Shown in pieces: positions 16,141-25,709 of a stretch of 37,714 bases of DNA. Positions within the stretch are counted from its first letter, which is position 1. Each line of letters opens with the position of its first letter. Source of the stretch: CAZFGK01 sp964518635 (lineage in GTDB: Bacteria; Zixibacteria; MSB-5A5; GN15; FEB-12). Made by a program: the position numbers and the translations under genes. The stretch covers positions 1 to 37,714 of the forward strand of contig CAZFGK010000024.1 of assembly GCA_964518635.1 (NCBI GenBank), in the 5' to 3' direction. The notes beneath the pieces were generated by a model. It was not told the DNA's origin. It searched no databases and worked only from the letters and a program-made list of their open reading frames with translations.

Positions 16141-17117
16141 TAAAATCCCCCACTAATAGTTATCCGATGATTCTCTCCGAGATCACCATGAGTACCAAGA
16201 CTATATCCAAAGTTCAATTGCTTGTTCACATCAACTCCGATTCCGAAGGCGAGGCCAGCCAGGTCTGCACTTGCACCCTCGACCTTTGCATTACTCCCGA
16301 ATGAACTCCAACCCAGCCGAAGGGACAATGGTTTGAGGGCGATGTACTCCAGTCCAATTGCTCCCCAGAGATTATTATCGGAGGGAAGTACCAAATCGGC
16401 TGAGATGCGAACATCAATTTTGCGAGGATAGATCATCCCCCCCAGCCGCAGCTGCATCGGCAAATCCCCTTTTTCTTCGCCGAGGGCATCGAGCTGTGTG
16501 CCAAGATTTTGCACCACCAGGGCGACTGCTTCGCGTCCGCGATCGGTTTGATAGCGAAGCCCCAGATCAAGAGCCAATCCGGACGCACTGAAATCCTGAA
16601 TACTCTCTTTCACAAATTTCACCGACCCGCCAGCAGAAAATCGGGGACCGAAGGCGCGAGAGTAGGAACCAATAGCGACCAGATCCCCTCCTGAAAACTC
16701 ACCGGTGACTTCACCTTGCAGGTTTGTTTCAACAAATGTCCCGTAGGAGTAGTACTGCAGAGCAAAGGCGAAGGCCTGATTCCCACTCGGAAATGCCGCA
16801 GCAATGTAACCAGCACTAAATTCTGAAAACTGATTCTGATAGCTGGCGAGATACTCCCGACGCTCAAGCCGGACCAGTGCACCGGGGTTCGACCAGATCG
16901 AACTTGGATCGACAATCACCGCACTACTCGCCCCCGCGAGTGCAGAAGCGCGCGCGCCAACCTCTTGACGCAGGAATGGAAAGCTGGTAGTTCCAGCATT
17001 CTTGTTTGGGGTCGTGGCGGAAATGACCGAAGAGAGTGACAAAATGACCGACAAAAGGGGGAATATGGAGAATGACCGCCGGAACGTCCGTCTCTTACTG
17101 AGGATTTGATTCATCAT
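16140..17117 (-). CDS. PorV/PorQ-like outer-membrane protein
   Basis: A 325-residue outer-membrane barrel of the PorV/PorQ (UPF0164) family. After the signal peptide, FLRQEVGARASALAGASSA and the DPSSIWSNPGAL segment are the family's typical N-terminus, and the chain ends in ISGGF. In Bacteroidetes, PorV helps type IX secretion substrates through the outer membrane and shuttles them to the attachment complex, but many FCB members carry paralogs of unknown role. No other type IX gene is in the window. Longer reading from ATGs at 17129 and 17126 is rejected: both lie inside the predicted -10 box (17125-17130). The ATG at 17117 (or 17114) is the first usable start downstream of it. Confidence 0.85.
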   Translation of the reverse strand: MMNQILSKRRTFRRSFSIFPLLSVILSLSSVISATTPNKNAGTTSFPFLRQEVGARASALAGASSAVIVDPSSIWSNPGALVRLERREYLASYQNQFSEFSAGYIAAAFPSGNQAFAFALQYYSYGTFVETNLQGEVTGEFSGGDLVAIGSYSRAFGPRFSAGGSVKFVKESIQDFSASGLALDLGLRYQTDRGREAVALVVQNLGTQLDALGEEKGDLPMQLRLGGMIYPRKIDVRISADLVLPSDNNLWGAIGLEYIALKPLSLRLGWSSFGSNAKVEGASADLAGLAFGIGVDVNKQLNFGYSLGTHGDLGENHRITISGGF

Positions 17118-17124
17118 AGGTACC

Positions 17125-17154
17125 ATCATACACCCCAGCTTACCCCACTGTCAA
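17125..17154 (-). promoter_or_regulatory. Consensus promoter for leaderless PorV-like gene
   Basis: On the minus strand: perfect TTGACA (17154-17149), an 18-base spacer, then TATGAT (17130-17125, 5 of 6). Only seven bases separate the -10 from the ATG at 17117. This is the best promoter in the window and the best case for leaderless transcription. Confidence 0.7.
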
Positions 17155-17225
17155 ACCTATTGCCAGTTCCGGAGATTTGCATCAAACAGTATCATTCAGC
17201 ATTCACGTAGCTCAACGGTGCCGAT

Positions 17226-20200
17226 CTAGAAATCAGCACCGAGTGAGAAATAGGAGGTCGGCTCCTTGGAGATACTGTACATATCAGTCGACCAGGCCAG
17301 ATCGTAGCGCAGAAGAGCCAGCCCGAATAGATTGGTACGCACTCCGACGCCAAAGCCTGATTTCAGGTCACGTAAACGTCGGTTCCCGTTTTCGGTGGTG
17401 GTCAGGCGGAAATTATTCCCGCTCCATGCCGCACCGATGTCGGTGAACAGTGTCCCCTGAATATTCGCCAGCACAATCGGGAGCGGGAATTTCACCACGA
17501 GGTATTGAATCAAGGGGAATCGAAATTCAAAATTCATGAGGGCGAAACGATCTCCTGAGAGACCATAGAATTCTTCGCCACGCAACGGGGTGATCACATC
17601 TGCAAAGTAGAGATTCTCGACTTCATAGACGGAAGCATCATAGTCGCGGGAACCGATCCAGCCGCTGGTTCCACCCAGAAAATACTGTTTCGGAGTCGAG
17701 CCCTCAGAAATACCTCCAGCGAGACGGAATCCGGTTGAAAAACCACCTCGCAGATTTTCATAGCTTCGATAATCAAATTCAGCCGAATAGTAGTCGATTT
17801 TCTCATCTGAAAATGGGCTAATTCCGGCTTCCAGCGACAGTCGTGAACGTACCCCATTATTCGGTGCCGTTGCCCCCCAGCGCACGTTGTCAAAGACGTA
17901 GGCAATTTCACCAGTGGTTACTGCAGTACTGCGGTCAGGTCGGGGGTCATCAAAGTCGACATAATTCCGGTCAATGAAGGTCTGGCTGACAATTCCTTCG
18001 AGGCGACGGAATATAGATGACGGTCGATTCGCAAAGAGCTGGAATCCATAATAGCGATCAGAAAAAAGGAAGTTGTCGCTGTCGACATAGAAATTCTTAC
18101 TGTGAAATATTCCGACGCCAAGATTCGTCCGGTGCTTATTGCTGAAGTATGCCGCCTGAAATAGGGCCTGATCCAGTGAATTCACCAGATCAGCCGCGAT
18201 GAAAAATTGATTATCCCCCAGATAATCAGACCAGACCAGATAACTGAGCCCACTCAGACCAAAAAATGTATCGTAGCCGAATCCACCGCCGAAATAGTCG
18301 ATCGAGTATTTGGTCTCGTAGTCAAACACATCGTATTCACCGCTGGGGAGACGACCGGGAATCGAATCAAATGAGGGGGGCTCCGCTCGTGCAGTACTCG
18401 CTCCGTACGGATCGTCATTCGGCAGACTGGTCAGCAGCGTATCGAGGGCGTCATCTTCCTCTTCGGTACTCACATAGACATATTCATCATCATACAATCC
18501 GGTCGAATCAGCCGGAGCGGCTTGAGCCGCATTGGCGATCATTGCACTGTCTCGTTTCAGACGAAGACTGTCGGCCAACAGGCGACGATCTTTTCCGGGA
18601 TGTTGGATCGGTTCATTGTATTTCCCAGTCATGAAACCGGTCAGCGAGAGAACCCCTTTGTTTCCGGTCGGCACGACCTCTTTCATGACATAGATATCAA
18701 AGCCGGCTCGATTGAAAGCTGAAAATGCAATCTTCTCGCCGTCAGGGGACCAGCTCAGATCCTGTACCCCTGTGAGAATATCGGTGACCGCATAGGTCTG
18801 ACTGTCTGAGAAAGTGTGCACGTAAATATTATCAATCCCATTTCGATTGGAAAGAAACGCAAGCTTTCGTCCATCTCTGCTCATCGTCGGACGACGATTC
18901 GATCCCGGTCCGAGCAGAAGCGGCTCGACTTTGGTTGTCTGCGGATTGACTCCAAAAATATTGTAGTCGCCGTACTCAATATCCCCCGGCAACAGTGCTT
19001 CCTGATTTTTCACCACCGGGTGCCCGAGATGATCGATCGCCGGTGACTCCGGATGGGGTCGGTCGGAACTGAAATAGATCGCCGAGCCATCAGCTGCCCA
19101 GGTTGCTTCGACATCATCAAAGCGGTCATTGGTCAACTGGGTGACTTTAGAACTGGCAACATCATAGAGAAAGAGATCTCTCTTCGGACCGTTCAACGCT
19201 GAAAAAGCGATGGTCTTTCCGTCAGGTGACCAGGAGGGGAAAACAACATTATGATATTCGAGACGTTCCCGATGAATGATCTTTCGCTTCTTGATATCGA
19301 CAAAGATCAGCGACTCCTGCCCTTTCGACTTCGCTGCGAATACCAACTGTTTTCCATCTGGCGAAATCGCAAATCCTGAGACAAATGAATGGAGTGATTC
19401 GAGATCACCACTTCGTTCTGATGTCGCCAGCGTTGCAACTTTCCGACCATCTTCAGCCGAAGCCAGCACAATCTCCGTGTAATCAGACTTGTCAGTGTAG
19501 TAGGCGATCTGGTTTCCGCTTGGCAGAAAGACCGGACGTTCATTGAATGCCGAGCCATCCTCGTACGATTTCGTTATTGCCGTGCCGAGCTCACGAGCGG
19601 CTTTCCGTTCGGCGATCTCCGGCCAGTAGCGTCGTTTCATTTCAAGCTGAAAGTCCTCCCAGAATTTCTTCTCCTCGATATCAAGGGCGGCCTTGATCGC
19701 CTTTGACATGGAGAGGTGTATCTTCCCTTTTCGAATCAACTCCCCGAGCTTCTCTTCCCCCCAGCGATCAACGATATACTTGACCATCGCCTGCCCCTGC
19801 TTGTAGGCAAGATAGCCGCCGATGTAATCGGGCGGCGCGAGATAGTTATTGATTGTCGCATCCCGGACAATCATATCAGCGAAGTAATCCCAACCATGTC
19901 GGGAGGAATACTCGGCGTACCCTTCTGCAAACCAGAGGGGGAGATCAAACAGTCGCTGTGATGAGATGACATTCTTTATCGCGCCACCAAAGACCAGGTC
20001 GTTAATAATCGCGTGGGTGAGTTCATGGTGAAGCACATGCCGGAGATCTTCCAGTGAACCATTGTGCGGAAGTGCCATTCGGTTCTTGAATGCTTCAGTA
20101 AATCCGCCGACCCCTTCAGGAAGAATTCCGCCGGTGATATTTGTCTGCTGGAAATCGTTGTGTGAATTGTAGAGAAAAAGAGGAATGCGACGCTGAATCT

Positions 20201-20474
20201 TATAATTCAATTCGGCCGTAATTTCGTCATAGGCGGCTTCGAGCACATCGGCGCAGAACTTCGCATTGCCGTAGGCGTCGCCATAGAAGTAGATGTCAAA
20301 GTGGCGAGTCTGAATATATTTCCAGTCAAATGTCCGGTACTGAACTTTGTTCTTCCCAAATCCATCCTGCGCCGAAACTGATGAGAACATGCCGAGCAAG
20401 CCACAACAGAGCATCAAGAGGATGAGAGTAGCAAAAGGGGATCGTCTTTTCATGCGAAGCGAGTTTCGGAGCAT
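17226..20474 (-). CDS. HExxH peptidase-like / TolB-like propeller / outer-membrane barrel fusion
   Basis: A 1082-residue exported protein with three parts. A signal peptide (1-36) is followed by a gluzincin-like domain (about 45-300) with H150-E-L-T-H154 and a candidate third ligand E184 in WFAEGYAEY. Next is a TolB/WD40-like beta-propeller (about 310-600) with repeated motifs such as SPDGKQLVF, WSPDGKTIAF and WSPDGEKIAF. An acidic linker (600-710) leads to a C-terminal barrel (about 720-1082) of the Omp85/surface-antigen type ending in SLGADF. Such fusions occur in FCB-group genomes but their function is not established; a surface protease or insertase are both possible. The ATG at 20474 has GGAGG five bases upstream. 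The gene stands alone between the PorV operon and murA. Confidence 0.82.
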   Translation of the reverse strand: MLRNSLRMKRRSPFATLILLMLCCGLLGMFSSVSAQDGFGKNKVQYRTFDWKYIQTRHFDIYFYGDAYGNAKFCADVLEAAYDEITAELNYKIQRRIPLFLYNSHNDFQQTNITGGILPEGVGGFTEAFKNRMALPHNGSLEDLRHVLHHELTHAIINDLVFGGAIKNVISSQRLFDLPLWFAEGYAEYSSRHGWDYFADMIVRDATINNYLAPPDYIGGYLAYKQGQAMVKYIVDRWGEEKLGELIRKGKIHLSMSKAIKAALDIEEKKFWEDFQLEMKRRYWPEIAERKAARELGTAITKSYEDGSAFNERPVFLPSGNQIAYYTDKSDYTEIVLASAEDGRKVATLATSERSGDLESLHSFVSGFAISPDGKQLVFAAKSKGQESLIFVDIKKRKIIHRERLEYHNVVFPSWSPDGKTIAFSALNGPKRDLFLYDVASSKVTQLTNDRFDDVEATWAADGSAIYFSSDRPHPESPAIDHLGHPVVKNQEALLPGDIEYGDYNIFGVNPQTTKVEPLLLGPGSNRRPTMSRDGRKLAFLSNRNGIDNIYVHTFSDSQTYAVTDILTGVQDLSWSPDGEKIAFSAFNRAGFDIYVMKEVVPTGNKGVLSLTGFMTGKYNEPIQHPGKDRRLLADSLRLKRDSAMIANAAQAAPADSTGLYDDEYVYVSTEEEDDALDTLLTSLPNDDPYGASTARAEPPSFDSIPGRLPSGEYDVFDYETKYSIDYFGGGFGYDTFFGLSGLSYLVWSDYLGDNQFFIAADLVNSLDQALFQAAYFSNKHRTNLGVGIFHSKNFYVDSDNFLFSDRYYGFQLFANRPSSIFRRLEGIVSQTFIDRNYVDFDDPRPDRSTAVTTGEIAYVFDNVRWGATAPNNGVRSRLSLEAGISPFSDEKIDYYSAEFDYRSYENLRGGFSTGFRLAGGISEGSTPKQYFLGGTSGWIGSRDYDASVYEVENLYFADVITPLRGEEFYGLSGDRFALMNFEFRFPLIQYLVVKFPLPIVLANIQGTLFTDIGAAWSGNNFRLTTTENGNRRLRDLKSGFGVGVRTNLFGLALLRYDLAWSTDMYSISKEPTSYFSLGADF

Positions 20475-20639
20475 TTATTCCTCCAAGGGTCGGTCGACGG
20501 TCATTACATGACCAAAAATCTGAGCGAAGGGCTGTGATTCCGCATTGATTATCCGAGTATCGGCGACACTCCTACCGATCAACAGCAGAATCTACGATCT
20601 ACTCCCCCTTCTGACCAGCGCGCTGAAATCTGGCGCGGA

Positions 20640-21902
20640 TTATGCCTTTTCTCGGCTGATTTTCGCACCGAGGGAGGCAAGTTTCTCCTCAAGCCGGTGA
20701 TATCCGCGATCTATATGATACACTCGAAGGAGCTCCGATTTCCCTTCTGCCGCCAGGCAGGCTAGCAATAATCCGGCTCCGGCCCGTATATCGGGGGACA
20801 TCACCTCTGCTCCCTGTAACCGGTCAACGCCGGTAATGATCGCTTCATCGGATGAAACCGCAATACTTGCGCCCAGACGGCGCAATTCCATGGTGTGAGT
20901 AAATCGATCAGTAAAGACCGTCTCTCTGATATGCGAGGTCCCATCCGCCAGACAAGCGGCGGACATCATGCAGGCCTGCAAATCTGTTGGGAATCCGGGA
21001 TACGGGAAAGTAACAACGTTGGTTGGTTTCAGACGTTTCGGGGCTTTCAATGAGATTGAGTGTTTCCCATAGGAGAGATCACACCCCATTTCGACCAGTT
21101 TCTGATTCACGAGTCCGAGATACTCTGGCACAATTCCGGTTACTTCTACCTGACCGCCAGTAATTGCAGCCGCCAACAGGTAAGTTCCGGCGACGAGACG
21201 ATCCCCTTGCACCGTATGATCGACCGCCTTGAGCCGTTTGACCGGAGTGATCTCCATATGAGGGGTCCCGACCCCTTTAATCTTGGCACCGGCGGCAATG
21301 AGAAAATCAGCGACATCATTGATCTCTGGATCACAGGCGGCATTGATAATCTGCGTCTTTCCGGCAGCCATGACCGCACCGAACATCAGATTTTCAGTCC
21401 CGGTATGTGACGGTCGATCAAAACAGATCGACCCTCCTGCGAGTGGCTTGCCGCTGGCGATTACATATCCGGCCTCTTCCCGAATCTCCGCCCCCAGAGC
21501 CGCAAATCCTTTGATATGATAATCTACCGGTCGAGCGCCAAGAGAACAACCACCCGGAAGAGAAATACGCGCCTCCCCAAGTCGGGAAAGCAAAGGACCC
21601 AGCACCAGAAATGATGCGCGCATCTGGCGCATCAGTTCATACGGAGCAGTCGATTGATTCACCCCTTTGGCGTTGACCTCCATGACCTCTTTGTCCGGAT
21701 CGTACTGGACTTCCGCTCCGACATACTTAAGCATCTCGATGAGTGTGTTGATATCGCGAAGTGGCGGGACATTGCGAATAATCGATGTCCCGCGGTCGAT
21801 CAAAAGCGTACCGGCGATGATGGGCAATGCCGAATTTTTCGATCCGTCGTTACGGACTTTCCCTTTGATCTTCGCTGGGCCGTGAATGATGAATTTATCC
21901 AT
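20640..21902 (-). CDS. murA: UDP-N-acetylglucosamine 1-carboxyvinyltransferase
   Basis: A 420-residue enzyme of standard length for the first committed step of peptidoglycan synthesis, transfer of enolpyruvate from PEP to UDP-GlcNAc in the cytosol. The substrate-binding K22-N23 (SKNSALP) and the catalytic loop GGCSLGARPVD with C119 are present. The active-site cysteine, rather than an aspartate, is the form that fosfomycin alkylates. LRVYHIDRGYHRLEEKL is the usual C-terminal motif. GGA occurs about 12 bases before the ATG, a weak ribosome-binding site. The 165 bases between murA and the barrel-fusion gene upstream in the window hold no clear terminator. Confidence 0.97.
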   Translation of the reverse strand: MDKFIIHGPAKIKGKVRNDGSKNSALPIIAGTLLIDRGTSIIRNVPPLRDINTLIEMLKYVGAEVQYDPDKEVMEVNAKGVNQSTAPYELMRQMRASFLVLGPLLSRLGEARISLPGGCSLGARPVDYHIKGFAALGAEIREEAGYVIASGKPLAGGSICFDRPSHTGTENLMFGAVMAAGKTQIINAACDPEINDVADFLIAAGAKIKGVGTPHMEITPVKRLKAVDHTVQGDRLVAGTYLLAAAITGGQVEVTGIVPEYLGLVNQKLVEMGCDLSYGKHSISLKAPKRLKPTNVVTFPYPGFPTDLQACMMSAACLADGTSHIRETVFTDRFTHTMELRRLGASIAVSSDEAIITGVDRLQGAEVMSPDIRAGAGLLLACLAAEGKSELLRVYHIDRGYHRLEEKLASLGAKISREKA

Positions 21903-22008
21903 AGCAGTCTAGGTTCCTTTTACACTCAAGCGATCACTTTGCACGTGATTAAATGAGATATCTATCGAGAGTGGTAAGATGACAATTGAAAACTCGCGCG
22001 AACCCCGC

Positions 22009-22557
22009 TCACACCCGGCTCAGCTCAGTCTTGAGTGGCTCCAGCGATTCGATCACCCCGGTGAAAAACTCAATCGCTTCCGGATGGCAGAAATCCTCAT
22101 CGGTCCACGGCAGCCGGACAAACCGATCCCGACTCCAGACCAACGACAGCTCTGCGAAGACTCCGTCGGTTAAATAGATTCGATGATTAAATTCTCGCCC
22201 ACACGCCATGATCAGATTTTGCCCCGCGATCATCCCGGGATCGAGATTGACCGCGCGAAAGGTATAGTCCTCGACCCGATCACCTAGCTGGGCTTCGATT
22301 TTCTGGCAGGTGACTTTCAACTCAGGTAGTGCATCCCGCTCGACCATCCGCTGAAAGGAGAAAAATCTCCGATGCAGACGATCCCCCATCTCTTCGCGGT
22401 AATGGCTCGCATTGCTGCACGGTAGATCTGTCGTTTCGCTGTGAATGCGCCCAAACTGCTTTTCCAGTGCCCGCAGGGCATCGGCGCAGGCATCCAGCGA
22501 ACTATGTATGACAGAGATGATCAGTCGCCCACGGGGGGGCTTTTGCAAACGGGCCAT
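22009..22557 (-). CDS. DUF4416 family protein
   Basis: A 182-residue cytosolic protein. The family pattern is clear: an early SHYREEMGDRLHRRFFSF, then RAVNLDPGMIAGQNLIMA (typical 'NLDPGYL' core) and HRIYLTDGVFAELSL, then the aromatic LPWTDEDF segment. The biochemical role of DUF4416 is not known to me. The ATG at 22557 has GGAG eight bases upstream and is preferred over a TTG at 22575. It stands between murA and the hut genes; its start lies about 110 bases from the hutU promoter in the opposite direction. Confidence 0.85.
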   Translation of the reverse strand: MARLQKPPRGRLIISVIHSSLDACADALRALEKQFGRIHSETTDLPCSNASHYREEMGDRLHRRFFSFQRMVERDALPELKVTCQKIEAQLGDRVEDYTFRAVNLDPGMIAGQNLIMACGREFNHRIYLTDGVFAELSLVWSRDRFVRLPWTDEDFCHPEAIEFFTGVIESLEPLKTELSRV

Positions 22558-22665
22558 ACGCAAGACTCCGACCAAAACAGGCTTCGATCAACAAGAATTG
22601 GCGTCTCAATGGGAAAAGTAGTTCGTCTTCCATGATTCGAGATACAAAACAGCTCTGATCAATCG

Positions 22666-22695
22666 TTGCCGCAGATCATACCCTGCGTCTATATT
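22666..22695 (+). promoter_or_regulatory. Predicted promoter for leaderless hutU
   Basis: TTGCCG (22666-22671), an 18-base spacer, then TATATT (22690-22695), with nine C/T-rich bases (CCCCCTCCT) before the ATG at 22705. No ribosome-binding site is visible. Confidence 0.55.
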
Positions 22696-22704
22696 CCCCC
22701 TCCT

Positions 22705-24426
22705 ATGGACTCTCCAACCTACAAGCCCGTCAAAGCCGCACGCGGCCTGACCCTCTCCGCACGGGGATGGCATCAGGAAGCCGCCTTGCGCATGCTCAAT
22801 AACAACCTCGATCCGACCATCGCCGAAAAACCGGAAGAGCTGATCGTCTACGGTGGTACCGGCAAAGCCGCACGGAACTGGCCCGCATATCATGCCATCG
22901 TCAAATCACTGAAGACACTCGCCAATGATGAAACCCTTCTCATTCAATCCGGCAAACCGGTCGGTATCGCACGCACTCATGAGTATGCCCCTCGTGTGCT
23001 GATCGCAAACTCCCATCTCGTTCCGAGATGGGGGACTTGGGAAAAATTTCGTGAACTCGAACGACTCGGTTTGATCATGTATGGTCAAATGACCGCCGGG
23101 TCATGGATCTATATCGGTACCCAGGGGATCATTCAGGGGACCTACGAGACCTTTGCCGCTGCCGCCGACAAACATTTCGGCGGGTCACTTGCCGGACGAT
23201 GGATTCTCACCGGTGGGATGGGAGGAATGGGTGGCGCCCAGCCATTGGCCGGAACGCTCAATGACGCGGCGGTGCTTTGTGTCGAAGTCGATGAAGCCCG
23301 TATCGACCGTCGCGTGAAAATCGGCTACTGCGACAAGAAGACATCATCATTGGATGAAGCACTGAAGTGGATCACTGAGGCCACCGCACAGAAAAAACCA
23401 CTCTCTGTAGGTCTTGTCGGTAACTGCGCTGATCTCTTCCCTGAACTCGTGAAGCGTAAAGTCGTGCCCGACATTGTCACCGATCAGACCTCCGCACATG
23501 ATGAACTGAACGGCTATGTCCCCGCCGGGATGACACTCGCTGCTGCCAATGAACTTCGCATTCGGAATCCGAAAGATTACATCCTCCGCTCGTATGCCTC
23601 AATGGTTAAACACTGCGAAGCGATGATCGAACTGCAAAAGCTCGGTGCAATCACATTCGACTACGGCAACAATCTTCGCGGTCAGGCACAGACCGGCGGA
23701 CTCACCAATGCCTTCGATTTTCCCGGTTTTGTGCCGGAATATATTCGTCCACTCTTCTGCGAAGGGCGCGGACCATTCCGTTGGGTCGCTCTCTCCGGCA
23801 AAGCACAGGATATCGCTTACACTGATAATTTGATTTTGAAAGAATTCTCCTATCATGATTCCCTCTGTCGCTGGATTCGGAAAGCCCGAGAAAAAGTCCC
23901 CTTTCAGGGGCTTCCCGCTCGTGTCTGCTGGCTCGGCTATGGTGAACGCGCCCGATTCGGCGAACTGATCAATAATGCTATCAAACGAAAACAGGTCTCC
24001 GGTCCTGTCGTGATTGGTCGTGATCATCTCGATTGCGGTTCGGTTGCGTCGCCGTACCGTGAGACTGAAGCGATGAAAGATGGCTCCGATGCAATCGCCG
24101 ACTGGCCACTGCTCAATGCCCTGTTGGCAAGCAGCTCCGGCGCAAGCTGGGTGTCGCTGCATCATGGTGGTGGAGTCGGCATCGGAAATTCGATTCATTC
24201 CGGCATGGTGATCGTTGCCGACGGTACCAAGAAAATGGCGGAACGTCTCAATCGCGTCCTGACCAATGATCCGTTGATGGGGGTTTTCCGTCATGTCGAC
24301 GCTGGCTACGACGAAGCCGTCTCATGCGCGACAAAGAACAATGTGAAAATCCCGATGCTCGCAGGGGACACTCGCCCGAGAGCTGCATCTCGCATAAAAT
24401 CTAAAGCCGCGACTTCTAAGCGATGA
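22705..24426 (+). CDS. hutU: Urocanate hydratase
   Basis: A 573-residue urocanase, the second enzyme of histidine degradation, converting urocanate to imidazolonepropionate with bound NAD. The glycine-rich NAD motif GGMGGMGGAQ is at 170-179. DQTSAHDELNGYVP (260-273), the family signature FQGLPARVCWLGYGER (400-415) and HLDCGSVASPYRETEA (441-456) are intact. A basic tail (SRIKSKAATSKR) extends past the usual end. Reading extends upstream to a TTG at 22666, but that overlaps the predicted promoter. The stop codon overlaps the start of hutI by four bases. hutH (histidine ammonia-lyase) and hutG are not in the window. Confidence 0.97.
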   Translation: MDSPTYKPVKAARGLTLSARGWHQEAALRMLNNNLDPTIAEKPEELIVYGGTGKAARNWPAYHAIVKSLKTLANDETLLIQSGKPVGIARTHEYAPRVLIANSHLVPRWGTWEKFRELERLGLIMYGQMTAGSWIYIGTQGIIQGTYETFAAAADKHFGGSLAGRWILTGGMGGMGGAQPLAGTLNDAAVLCVEVDEARIDRRVKIGYCDKKTSSLDEALKWITEATAQKKPLSVGLVGNCADLFPELVKRKVVPDIVTDQTSAHDELNGYVPAGMTLAAANELRIRNPKDYILRSYASMVKHCEAMIELQKLGAITFDYGNNLRGQAQTGGLTNAFDFPGFVPEYIRPLFCEGRGPFRWVALSGKAQDIAYTDNLILKEFSYHDSLCRWIRKAREKVPFQGLPARVCWLGYGERARFGELINNAIKRKQVSGPVVIGRDHLDCGSVASPYRETEAMKDGSDAIADWPLLNALLASSSGASWVSLHHGGGVGIGNSIHSGMVIVADGTKKMAERLNRVLTNDPLMGVFRHVDAGYDEAVSCATKNNVKIPMLAGDTRPRAASRIKSKAATSKR

Positions 24427-25709
24427 TTCCGGCACCACGCGGTACTCTTCTCGTTCTCAATATCGGTCAACTGATCACTATGGCTGGTGATTCCCCACGT
24501 CGTGGTGAATCACTCAAAGAGCTTGGCATGATCAAGAATGCCGGACTCGCCATTTCAAACAATCAGGTCATTGCCGTCGGTGAATCGGAAGAGATCGAGC
24601 GACGCACCCAATTAGTCCCCGGTTGTCGGGTGATTGATGCTGGAGGGCGAGTAGTTACCCCCGGTTTCATTGATGTCCATACCCATCCGGTCTATGCGAG
24701 TTATCGCGCTGATGAATTTGAACAGCGCATTCAAGGGGCGACCTATCAGGAAATCGCCGAAGCAGGTGGTGGGATTCTCTCGACCGTGCGTGTCGTGAGG
24801 CAAACACCGCAGGAACAACTGCAAGCACACACCGCAAAACGATTTGATCGACTGCTCGAGTACGGCGTGACTACCATCGAAGCGAAATCGGGGTACGGGC
24901 TGAACACCGAAGATGAAATCAAGTCACTTCGTGTGCTAAAGAAACTTCAGGATGTTCATCCGCTTGAACTGGTGACGACATTTCTCGGTGCACATGAAGT
25001 TCCTGCAGAATTTCGTGCGAAGCGAACTGACTATATCAAATTGCTGATCAATGAAATGATCCCTGCCGTGCAAGAAGAAAATCTCGCTGAGTTCAGTGAT
25101 ATCTTTTGCGAGCCGGGAGTATTTTCAATCGACGAATCACGTCAGATTCAATCCGCCGCGAAATCAGCCGGATTCAAACTTCGCTTTCATGCCGATGAAT
25201 TTGCACAAGCAGGTGGTGCTGAATTGGCTGTCGAAATGGGTGCCCGTAGCGCAGATCACCTGATGCAGATATCAGATCATGGAATCGCGGCGCTTGCAAA
25301 AAGTAATACCGTCGCAGTGATGCTTCCCGGCACCAGCTACACCCTCGGCGCAAAGACATTTGTCCCGGCGCGCAAACTGATTGATGCCGGAGCGATTGTC
25401 GCCCTCTCCACTGATTGCAATCCGGGTTCGAGCTGCACCGAATCACTGCAGTTTATCTGCTCACTCGCGTCAGTCCATCTCAAACTGACTGCTGCCGAAT
25501 CGATCAGCGCGGTGACTGTCAACGCGGCGTACGCCATTGATCGAAGTGAGACTCTCGGTCAGCTGGTCAGCGGCAAACAGGCGGATGCAGTCATCTGGGA
25601 TATGGAGGATTACCGTGAACTCCCCTATCATTACGGCATGAATCACGCCCGCCTTGTCATCAAGCGCGGCAAAGTGGTTGTCGATCGATTGAGCGCAGCA
25701 ACGAAATGA
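24423..25709 (+). CDS. hutI: Imidazolonepropionase
   Basis: A 428-residue amidohydrolase that opens the imidazolone ring to give N-formimino-glutamate, the third step of histidine degradation. The metal-binding HxH is H86-T-H88 in GFIDVHTHPVY. TIEAKSGYGL, FHADEF and LSTDCNPGSS are the other conserved metal and substrate motifs. Length is normal. Its ATG overlaps the hutU stop (ATGA), and its own stop overlaps the next gene's start in the same way, so all three genes are probably translated from one mRNA. Confidence 0.96.
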   Translation: MIPAPRGTLLVLNIGQLITMAGDSPRRGESLKELGMIKNAGLAISNNQVIAVGESEEIERRTQLVPGCRVIDAGGRVVTPGFIDVHTHPVYASYRADEFEQRIQGATYQEIAEAGGGILSTVRVVRQTPQEQLQAHTAKRFDRLLEYGVTTIEAKSGYGLNTEDEIKSLRVLKKLQDVHPLELVTTFLGAHEVPAEFRAKRTDYIKLLINEMIPAVQEENLAEFSDIFCEPGVFSIDESRQIQSAAKSAGFKLRFHADEFAQAGGAELAVEMGARSADHLMQISDHGIAALAKSNTVAVMLPGTSYTLGAKTFVPARKLIDAGAIVALSTDCNPGSSCTESLQFICSLASVHLKLTAAESISAVTVNAAYAIDRSETLGQLVSGKQADAVIWDMEDYRELPYHYGMNHARLVIKRGKVVVDRLSAATK

